Of a stretch of 64,000 bases of DNA, positions 58,514-64,000 are shown one piece after another (the first letter of the stretch is position 1; every line of letters begins with the position of its first letter). The DNA is taken from positions 62,001 to 126,000 of the forward strand of contig NZ_JACSCY010000013.1 of NCBI RefSeq assembly GCF_014333615.1. The letters are read 5' to 3'. Below the pieces are notes generated by a model, which ran no database searches, had not been told where the DNA came from, and was given only the letters and a program-made list of their open reading frames with translations. The stretch comes from Hymenobacter citatus (GTDB lineage Bacteria; Bacteroidota; Bacteroidia; Cytophagales; Hymenobacteraceae). The position numbers and the translations under genes are program-made.

Positions 58514-60280
58514 GTGGAGCAAACCACTACTGCCACCAAAACCGGCAATATCTTCGATTGGCAGGTGCTGAGCCGGCTGATGGCGTACGTGCGACCCTAC
58601 CGACGCGTCTTCTATTTCCTCATCTTTCTGACGGTTGCTACGGCGGCCCTGGGCACTTTACGGCCCTTTCTGATTCAGAAAATGGTCGATGTCAGTATCG
58701 ACCAGGGCGACATGACTGGCGTGAACCGTATGTTCACTTGGTTGATTGTGCTGCTCGTTGGCCATACACTGGTTAGTTACCTACAAACCTACTATGGCGG
58801 CTGGCTGGGCCAGTACATTGTGCGCGATATCCGGGTAGACCTCTACAAGCACATTCTCGATTTACGCCTGAAGTTTTTTGACCGCACACCCATCGGCGTG
58901 CTCGTAACGCGCAACATCTCCGACGTAGAAACGCTGTCCGACGTGTTCAGCGAAGGACTGGCGGCCATGATTGGCGACATATTGCAGCTGGTGTTCATCA
59001 TCGCCTTTATGTTTTACATCGATTGGCGCCTGACGCTGGTAAGCTTGTCTGTGATTCCGCCGTTGCTGTTCAGCACCTATGTGTTCAAAGAGAAGGTGAA
59101 AAAGTCATTTCAGGAGGTACGCACGGCCGTGGCCAGCCTCAACTCCTTCGTGCAGGAGCACCTCACGGGCATGAGCGTGGTGCAGATTTTCAATAACGAA
59201 GCCCGCGAACAGCAAAAGTTTGAGAAAATAAACCAGGAGCACACCCGCGCCAACATCAAATCGGTGCTCTACTATTCGGTGTACTACCCTGTAGCTGAGG
59301 TATTGGGTGCCGTGGGTATCGGACTGCTGGTATGGTACGCAGCGCAAGGACAGATTGAGGGTACCATAACCAAAGGAGCCCTGATTGCTTTTATCCTCTA
59401 TAATAGCTTGTTCTTTAGACCTATACGCCAGATTGCCGACCGTTTCAATACGTTGCAGCTCGGCTTGGTAAGCACAGAGCGTCTGCTGAAACTCCTGGAC
59501 AGCAAAGAACTAATTGCCGATAACGGTACCTACCTGCCCACTACCCTGCGTGGCGACGTGCGCTTCGACCACGTGTGGTTTGCCTACAACGAGGAAAACT
59601 ACGTGCTCAAGGATATCAACTTTGAGGTGAAAGCCGGTCAGACCATCGCATTTGTAGGTGCTACCGGCGCGGGCAAAACCAGCATCATCAACTTGCTCTC
59701 CCGCTTCTACGACATCAACAAAGGCACCATCAGTATCGATGGTCACGACCTGCATGAGTACGACTTGAAGGCCCTGCGCCAGCAAATTGGGGTAGTGTTG
59801 CAGGACGTGTTCTTGTTTGCCGGCTCCATTGCCGATAACATCACGCTCGGTAACAAGGATATTACGGAGGAGCAGATTTGGGAAGCTGCCGAGTTGGTGG
59901 GTGCCCGTCGCTTTATCGAGCGCCTACCCGGTGGCTTGCACTATCAGGTGATGGAACGCGGTGCTACTCTCTCCGTCGGCCAGCGCCAGCTGATTTCCTT
60001 TGTGCGCGCCATGGTCTACCAGCCGCGCATTATCATTCTGGATGAGGCCACGTCCTCCGTCGATTCCGAAACCGAAGAGCTGATCCAGGAGGCCATTGAC
60101 AAACTGATGGAAGGCCGCACCTCGCTGGTTATTGCCCACCGCCTCAGCACCATTCAAAAAGCCGACCGCATCATTGTGCTGGATCGGGGCGAGATTCAGG
60201 AGTCCGGCACGCACGAAGAGCTGTTGCGCCGCGGTGGTTTCTACGCCCAACTCTACCAGATGCAGTATGTCAATGAGTAG
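58514..60280 (+). CDS. ABC transporter, fused permease-ATPase (MsbA/MdlB-like exporter)
   Basis: A 588-residue half-transporter with six membrane helices (residues ~20-310) and an ABC domain. Walker A GATGAGKTS, Q-loop VVLQDVFLFAGSI, signature TLSVGQRQLISFVRAM (a variant LSVGQ), Walker B IIILDEATSSVDSET and H-loop IAHRLSTIQ are visible. Works as a dimer to export lipids, peptides or drugs; the substrate is unknown. Start is GTG 58514 (MEQTTTATKTGNIF). A second exporter of the same class ends the window on the other strand. Confidence 0.93.
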   Translation: MEQTTTATKTGNIFDWQVLSRLMAYVRPYRRVFYFLIFLTVATAALGTLRPFLIQKMVDVSIDQGDMTGVNRMFTWLIVLLVGHTLVSYLQTYYGGWLGQYIVRDIRVDLYKHILDLRLKFFDRTPIGVLVTRNISDVETLSDVFSEGLAAMIGDILQLVFIIAFMFYIDWRLTLVSLSVIPPLLFSTYVFKEKVKKSFQEVRTAVASLNSFVQEHLTGMSVVQIFNNEAREQQKFEKINQEHTRANIKSVLYYSVYYPVAEVLGAVGIGLLVWYAAQGQIEGTITKGALIAFILYNSLFFRPIRQIADRFNTLQLGLVSTERLLKLLDSKELIADNGTYLPTTLRGDVRFDHVWFAYNEENYVLKDINFEVKAGQTIAFVGATGAGKTSIINLLSRFYDINKGTISIDGHDLHEYDLKALRQQIGVVLQDVFLFAGSIADNITLGNKDITEEQIWEAAELVGARRFIERLPGGLHYQVMERGATLSVGQRQLISFVRAMVYQPRIIILDEATSSVDSETEELIQEAIDKLMEGRTSLVIAHRLSTIQKADRIIVLDRGEIQESGTHEELLRRGGFYAQLYQMQYVNE

Positions 60281-60379
60281 TGAAATGGTGAGTAGTAAGT
60301 TTGACGTTTTTCTTGCTCTATTTTGTAAGCTGCCCCATCAGAGCACAAACTCACTACTCAACACCTTATAATTTCACCT
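60274..60379. repeat. Imperfect inverted repeat with GTGAAATGGTGAG-type arms
   Basis: GAGTAGTGAAATGGTGAGTA with AAGTTTG, starting inside the exporter's stop codon, pairs with CAAACTCACTACTCAACACC and ATTTCACCTC. It ends 3 bp before the next start codon. Same family as 11813-11937 and 32300-32402. Confidence 0.75.
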
Positions 60380-60382
60380 CTT

Positions 60383-60907
60383 ATGACTCGTTGGCTTTTT
60401 TTAGGGCTGTTACTTGTATCGTTAAGCGTGGCCGTGTGGTATGCCTACCTGGGTGGTTTCCGCAGTCCAGATGTACAACTCACGACTACTACGCAGCCCA
60501 TTTATCTGGCTGGTCGCTATTTCGAAGGCAAAGCAAATAGCGCCGAGTTTGGCCCGCTGTTCCGGCAGGCTCAACAGGCGCTAGACAATGGCCAACTGCG
60601 CGGCGCCCTAGGTAACATCTACTACAGCGACCCCGAAGCCTCCGACGATACCGTGCGGGCTTTCGTGGGCCTAGTAGTAGCCGATACTACCTCCCAAAAG
60701 CTACCCGCTGACTACCGCTACCGCACGTTCCCAGCCGGGCAGCGCGTAGTGCAGGCGCGCATAGACGCCAGCTATATGGTAGCGCCGGATAAGCTCTATT
60801 CGGGTGTGAAGAATTTTATGCAAGAGCAGAAGCTAACTTCGGCTAAAATCTATTTGGAACAGTTTCCAGTTGATGCACCGGCAGAGGTAATAGCATTAGT
60901 AAAATAA
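60383..60907 (+). CDS. Membrane-anchored hypothetical protein
   Basis: A 174-residue protein with one N-terminal hydrophobic helix (LFLGLLLVSLSVAVWYAYLG) and a periplasmic soluble part with a mixed alpha/beta look (IYLAGRYFEGKANSAEFGPL; YRTFPAGQRVVQARIDASYM; SAKIYLEQFPVDAPAEVIAL), reminiscent of GyrI-like/SOUL-type small-molecule-binding folds. That likeness is weak. Its stop codon TAA is part of the perfect 74-bp palindrome that also contains the stop of the convergent gene. Confidence 0.72.
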   Translation: MTRWLFLGLLLVSLSVAVWYAYLGGFRSPDVQLTTTTQPIYLAGRYFEGKANSAEFGPLFRQAQQALDNGQLRGALGNIYYSDPEASDDTVRAFVGLVVADTTSQKLPADYRYRTFPAGQRVVQARIDASYMVAPDKLYSGVKNFMQEQKLTSAKIYLEQFPVDAPAEVIALVK

Positions 60908-60978
60908 CAAATACCTCCTAAGCAGACGGCCCCAACAGGATATCCTGTTGGGGCCGTCTGCTTAGGAGGTATTTGTTA
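60905..60978. terminator. 74-bp perfect palindrome spanning two convergent stop codons
   Basis: Positions 60905-60941 and 60942-60978 are exact reverse complements with no loop. The TAA of the + gene (60905-60907) and the TAA of the - gene (60976-60978) are the two outer ends. It should work as a terminator for both. As RNA the stem is 30 or more bp long with a tight turn at GGATATCC. Confidence 0.93.
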
Positions 60979-61671
60979 GCTGCGACCTAAATAAATAGAC
61001 CCTCCTAAGAATAGAGAGCTTAAACCAAAATTTGTATAGAAATAGCTATTAGATGATCTGAATCCATCTTTCTTTTGTGTGACACAATTATAATTTAAAC
61101 CACCTACGGAAAGCTCTATACCTATTTTTTTTACTGGAAAGAAAGTAATTCCAGGAGAAAAATTAGCATAAAACCCCTGTGAGCGACCATTATTGCTAAC
61201 TATTACAGAGTTGTTGAAATAATCGTAATCATGAATACTGAAATAATTATTTGTATAGCCAGCACCAAGTTGTCCATACACCGCAAATTTATCGTTTATA
61301 AATCTGTAGTAACGCGCAACAGGTCCTAAAGACACTACACGTTCTTTTCTATTATATGTGCGGTCAAAAAATTGACTTGGATTGTTGTAACGGCCAAATT
61401 GAGCTTGTTTATATCTGTTAATATTAATACCTGTATTTATCCCTATGGATAAGTTTTCGCTTATAAAATAGCTTGCAATTGGTTGTATACTTAATGAAGA
61501 CGAAGTGTAATTGTCATTGACGCCTACAGTTGCTGGTGGTATCTCATTCTTAGTAGTTGATCTTCCGTAATTAACACCACCTCCTATTGAGACAGTCCCG
61601 GCAGAAATTTGAGAATATGCATTGAGTGAAGCTCCACTAAGTAAAGCAGCACTCAGGATTATTTTTTTCAT
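60976..61671 (-). CDS. Outer-membrane beta-barrel protein (porin-like)
   Basis: A 231-residue protein with a signal peptide (MKKIILSAALLSGASLNAYS, cleavage near SQ) and barrel-like strands rich in Tyr, Asn and Gly (GTVSIGGGVNYGRSTTKNEI; SLSIGINTGININRYKQAQF; FAVYGQLGAGYTNNYFSIHD), with an aromatic C-terminal region. It fits the OmpA/OmpW-like beta-barrel class (PF13505 type). The gene is clearly AT-richer than its neighbours, suggesting acquisition or a different expression class. Function unknown. Confidence 0.82.
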   Translation of the reverse strand: MKKIILSAALLSGASLNAYSQISAGTVSIGGGVNYGRSTTKNEIPPATVGVNDNYTSSSLSIQPIASYFISENLSIGINTGININRYKQAQFGRYNNPSQFFDRTYNRKERVVSLGPVARYYRFINDKFAVYGQLGAGYTNNYFSIHDYDYFNNSVIVSNNGRSQGFYANFSPGITFFPVKKIGIELSVGGLNYNCVTQKKDGFRSSNSYFYTNFGLSSLFLGGSIYLGRS

Positions 61672-61756
61672 AAAGAGAAAATTTGATGAATATATACTAC
61701 CACTAACGATCCTTCAGAAAGTATATTGTAAAATATATGTATATAGTATTTTAAAT

Positions 61757-61797
61757 AAGAACGGCCCGCTAAGCATTACGCTTAGCGGGCCGTTCTT
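61757..61797 (-). terminator. Terminator after tRNA-Pro (CGG)
   Basis: Exact 18-bp arms 61757-61774 and 61780-61797 with a 5-nt loop and A/T-rich flanks. Lies between the barrel gene start and the tRNA gene. Confidence 0.88.
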
Positions 61798-61820
61798 TAT
61801 AGCCGGAATAAAAAGAAAAG

Positions 61821-61894
61821 TCGGGGTGGCAGGATTCGAACCTACGGCCTCGTCGTCCCGAACGACGCGCGCTACCGGGCTGCGCTACACCCCG
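61821..61894 (-). tRNA. tRNA-Pro (CGG)
   Basis: Minus-strand 74-nt cloverleaf: acceptor CGGGGTG/CACCCCG with discriminator A, anticodon stem CGTCG/CGACG with loop TTCGGGA (anticodon CGG), and T-arm with GGTTCGAATCC. CCA not encoded. Confidence 0.97.
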
Positions 61895-61951
61895 AGTTGC
61901 TGGTGCAGCATAGGCATCCAACTAGTCAGGAAATTTTTGCTAGCGGCCGAA

Positions 61952-61983
61952 AAAAGCCGCCGAACCAAGGTTCGGCGGCTTTT
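61952..61983 (-). terminator. Terminator after tRNA-Pro (GGG)
   Basis: Exact 15-bp arms (AAAAGCCGCCGAACC and its complement) with a 2-nt loop, ending in T on the minus strand. It separates the two tRNA-Pro genes, so each has its own terminator. Confidence 0.88.
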
Positions 61984-62002
61984 CGAGCCGGAAGCTCTTC
62001 TG

Positions 62003-62076
62003 TCGGAGTGGCAGGATTCGAACCTACGACCTCCAGCACCCCATGCTGGCGCGATACCAGGCTACGCTACACCCCG
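62003..62076 (-). tRNA. tRNA-Pro (GGG)
   Basis: Minus-strand 74-nt cloverleaf: acceptor CGGGGTG/CACTCCG (one G-U pair) with discriminator A, anticodon stem CCAGC/GCTGG with loop ATGGGGT (anticodon GGG), and T-arm with GGTTCGAATCC. Same D-arm style as the neighbouring tRNA-Pro, so the pair arose by duplication. Confidence 0.96.
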
Positions 62077-62281
62077 ATAGAATTGAGCTGCAAAGGTAAG
62101 AGAAGATTTGATATTGCCGCAATATTTGGAAGAAAATAAATGCTTATTTTTGCATTTAAGAGCAGGTAGGCTAGCGACATGTTGGGAATTAGATAGTTAG
62201 ATGATAGTTATTCTTGGCAATGGTTTTGCTGTTGATAGAGAAAGCTCAGTAGTCTTTGAAGTCGCGAATAAATACAATTCG

Positions 62282-62289
62282 TACTTTTG
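62282..62289 (+). promoter_or_regulatory. Promoter -7 box for the small T9SS-like gene
   Basis: TACTTTTG, perfect TAnnTTTG, with TTTG at 62255-62258 as -33 element 23 bp upstream. The best two-part promoter in the window. Confidence 0.7.
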
Positions 62290-62330
62290 CTTTTGAGTTA
62301 TAGTTGTACATGTTTAACGCAAAAACCGAT

Positions 62331-62738
62331 ATGAAAATAGTTATATCAATGCTAGCGAGTATGCTCTGTTTAGTGTTGGCTACCACTGCTAATGCCCAAA
62401 CAGCCACCAAGCCGGTAGCAACTGCACCCAAGAGTGTACCCGAACCGGTTGCCTTGGTAACGGATAAAATGGAAGCCCCAGCATCTTCTTCTGACGCTGT
62501 AAAAGTGAAAGCAGAGATAAATCCCGTTAGCAAGCGCCTGACCGTGCGCACAGACGTGCCTGGTCCAGTTCGAGTAGAAATCAACGACGACGAAGGCCGG
62601 CCTGTGTTGACAAAAGATATGATTTCGGGCGACAAAGCCGCTAACATCGACGTGAGTCGCCTACCCTCTGGTTTCTACATAGTGCGTTGCACCAGCGGCG
62701 AACGAAGCGGCGTCCGCCGTGTGCACCTGGGGCAGTGA
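62331..62738 (+). CDS. Small secreted protein with T9SS-type sorting-domain-like end
   Basis: 135 residues from ATG 62331 (MKIVISMLASMLCLVLATTA, signal peptide with cleavage near NAQ). A Pro/Ala/Lys-rich linker is followed by an ~75-residue beta domain (KAEINPVSKRLTVRTDVPGP; NIDVSRLPSGFYIVRCTSGE) with the L-x-x-G-x-Y-x-V-R core of type A sorting domains. It is almost nothing but a signal peptide and such a domain, so it may be a small surface protein or a stand-alone version of the domain. An ATG 7 codons earlier (62310) is possible. A strong promoter and a composite palindrome flank it. Confidence 0.78.
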   Translation: MKIVISMLASMLCLVLATTANAQTATKPVATAPKSVPEPVALVTDKMEAPASSSDAVKVKAEINPVSKRLTVRTDVPGPVRVEINDDEGRPVLTKDMISGDKAANIDVSRLPSGFYIVRCTSGERSGVRRVHLGQ

Positions 62739-62741
62739 GTG

Positions 62742-62927
62742 GTGAAATGGTGAGGGGTGAGATGGTGAGTTAAAAAATGTGCGTGTCATCCTGGGTAAAG
62801 CGAAGGACCTTATGGCAGTTGAACGATTATCGTATTAGCGACTCGTTCCAACGTGATAAGGTCCTTCGCTTTGCTCAGGATGACACGCACATTTTTTAAC
62901 TCACCATCTCACCCCTCACCATTTCAC
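62742..62927. repeat. Composite nested inverted repeat (72-bp arms)
   Basis: Arms 62742-62813 and 62856-62927 are complementary with two mismatches. The outer ~40 bp are the GTGAAATGGTGAGGGGTGAG type and the inner ~30 bp are the GTCATCCTG-AAGGACCTT repeat, with a 42-nt loop carrying GCGACTCG at 62838-62845. It lies between the convergent small T9SS-like gene and the exporter gene and should end both transcripts. Confidence 0.92.
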
Positions 62928-62934
62928 TATCTAC

Positions 62935-64000
62935 CTACGCCTCTTCGCTTTGCAGCTGGCGTTCGTAGAGGGCGCGGTATAAGCCGTCGGTTTCGGCCAT
63001 GAGGACGTCGTGGGTGCCGTGTTGCACAATCTGGCCGTCGTCGAGCACCAGAATTTCGTCGGCCAGCTTCACGGAGCTGACGCGGTGGGAGATGATAAGG
63101 CTGGTACGGTTCTCCATTACCCGTTGCAGGCTGTTGAGGATGGCGTTTTCGGTGTTGGTATCTACGGCCGAAAGTGAGTCGTCCAGAATCAGAATCCTGG
63201 GCTCCTTTACTAATGCCCGCGCAATGCTCACACGCTGCTTTTGCCCGCCCGAGAGCGTAATGCCCCGTTCGCCTAGTTTCGTATCAAACCCCTCCGGAAA
63301 CTGTACAATATTGTCGTACACATTGGCGTCTTGAGCGGCTTGCCTCATGCGCTCCTCGTTGGGATTATCGAGGCCGAAGTTGATGTTATTGCGGATGGTG
63401 TCGGAGAACAGGAACACGTCCTGCGGCACGTAGCCAATCTGGCTGCGCAGCGACGTGAGGGCGTAGTCGCGCACGTCGGTAGCGTCTACAGTAATTGTGC
63501 CCTGCGTCACATCATAGAGGCGGCAAAGAAGGGCCGCCACAGTGCTTTTGCCCGAGCCGGTATTACCGATGACTGCGAGCGTTTGCCCTGGCCGGATGCG
63601 GAACGACACGTCGCGCAGAGCTTCAATGCCGGTGTCGGGGTAGGTGAACGACACGTGGTCGAATACGATGTCACCCTGTATTTCGCGCTGCACATTATGG
63701 TGGGAAATAATATCCGTTTTCTCGTGCAGAAACTCGTTGATGCGGGCCTGTGAGGCCTCGGCACGCTGCACCAACGACGACGTCCAGCCCAGGGCCGTCA
63801 CGGGCCAGGTAAGCAGGTTCACGTAAATCAGGAACTCCGCGATGCTACCCGTAGTGATGGTGCCGCGGATTACCTCCTGGCCGCCTACCCATACGGTGAT
63901 GATGGTGCTGAGGCCTACCAAGAATAGAATCAGCGGGAAAAACAGCGAGTTCACAAAGTTCAAACTCAACGATTTCTCCTTATAATTCTCGCTGGCTACC
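62935..64000 (-). CDS. ABC transporter, fused permease-ATPase (partial, 5' end outside window)
   Basis: The last ~355 codons of a half-transporter; the frame stays open to the window edge, where it reads ASENYKEKSLSLNFV, part of the permease domain. The ATPase domain is complete: Walker A GNTGSGKST, Q-loop YVPQDVFLFSDTI, signature TLSGGQKQRVSIARAL, Walker B ILILDDSLSAVDTNT (Asp in place of the usual catalytic Glu) and H-loop ISHRVSSVK. The D-for-E change after Walker B marks a degenerate catalytic site, typical of one half of heterodimeric exporters, so its partner may be another subunit, perhaps outside the window. Confidence 0.92.
   Translation of the reverse strand, partial: VASENYKEKSLSLNFVNSLFFPLILFLVGLSTIITVWVGGQEVIRGTITTGSIAEFLIYVNLLTWPVTALGWTSSLVQRAEASQARINEFLHEKTDIISHHNVQREIQGDIVFDHVSFTYPDTGIEALRDVSFRIRPGQTLAVIGNTGSGKSTVAALLCRLYDVTQGTITVDATDVRDYALTSLRSQIGYVPQDVFLFSDTIRNNINFGLDNPNEERMRQAAQDANVYDNIVQFPEGFDTKLGERGITLSGGQKQRVSIARALVKEPRILILDDSLSAVDTNTENAILNSLQRVMENRTSLIISHRVSSVKLADEILVLDDGQIVQHGTHDVLMAETDGLYRALYERQLQSEEA

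Noticed and set aside
61821..62076. tRNA-adjacent integrated element
   Set aside because: Both tRNA genes are intact, but I found no direct repeat of a tRNA 3' end and no integrase in the window.

Overview
The window reads as a piece of a chromosome from a fairly G+C-rich Bacteroidota bacterium of the Cytophagales type. A Hymenobacter or close relative is my inference, not a database result. The basis is: many start sites preceded by the Bacteroidota promoter box TAnnTTTG with no obvious Shine-Dalgarno sequences; secreted proteins with type IX secretion (T9SS) style C-termini; a PorE-like OmpA lipoprotein; and families typical of the phylum (DUF4270, DUF4293, DUF4476, short GT5 protein, DciA next to recF, PcrB-type prenyl transferase). 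No prophage, complete insertion sequence, CRISPR array, rRNA or defence island was seen.

Layout. 1-2.8 kb: end of rnr, a polyprenyl diphosphate synthase, a rhomboid protease and a DUF2939-like protein. 2.8-4.9 kb: an AT-richer, gene-poor stretch holding a (TAGGG)15 array, a cluster of TGTAAC repeats, one small helix-turn-helix gene and, 7 bp after its stop, a 16-bp canonical parS site. It is followed by DciA-recF, which together suggest proximity to the replication origin. 5-9.8 kb: pdhA, a membrane TPR protein, ribH and a zinc-less DksA-like protein. 9.9-20.2 kb: an RGG-rich pseudouridine synthase, then coaX, an outer-membrane protein, lptC, a small membrane protein, a PpiD-like chaperone, a TPR protein and an AT-rich stray glycosyltransferase. 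20.5-29.4 kb: recJ, DoxX proteins, an M61 peptidase, lptB, a decayed GxxExxY gene and a GH3-family gene. 29.4-39.5 kb, mostly minus strand: AIM24 protein, gltX, a secreted beta-helix protein, a RidA protein, glmS, a DUF4270 lipoprotein and a short GT5 protein. 39.6-45.9 kb: panC, panD, a flippase-like membrane protein, a heptose-phosphate adenylyltransferase, a zinc peptidase, an acyl-CoA dehydrogenase and an AraC regulator. 46-64 kb: PcrB-like synthase, small envelope proteins, a J-domain/TPR protein, tRNA-Phe, an Fe-S electron-transfer pair, the PorE-like protein, a DUF4476 protein, a thiolase, truA, two ABC exporters, two tRNA-Pro genes and a small T9SS-like protein.

Themes. The genes serve envelope biogenesis (lptB, lptC, PpiD, OmpA/PorE-like, T9SS cargo, heptose activation), cofactor synthesis (coaX, panC, panD, ribH), isoprenoid lipids (polyprenyl synthase, PcrB) and DNA maintenance (recF, DciA, recJ, parS). 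Intergenic space is rich in long, often perfect palindromes. Some are ordinary bidirectional terminators. Others form two recurring families, one nested inside the other at two loci.
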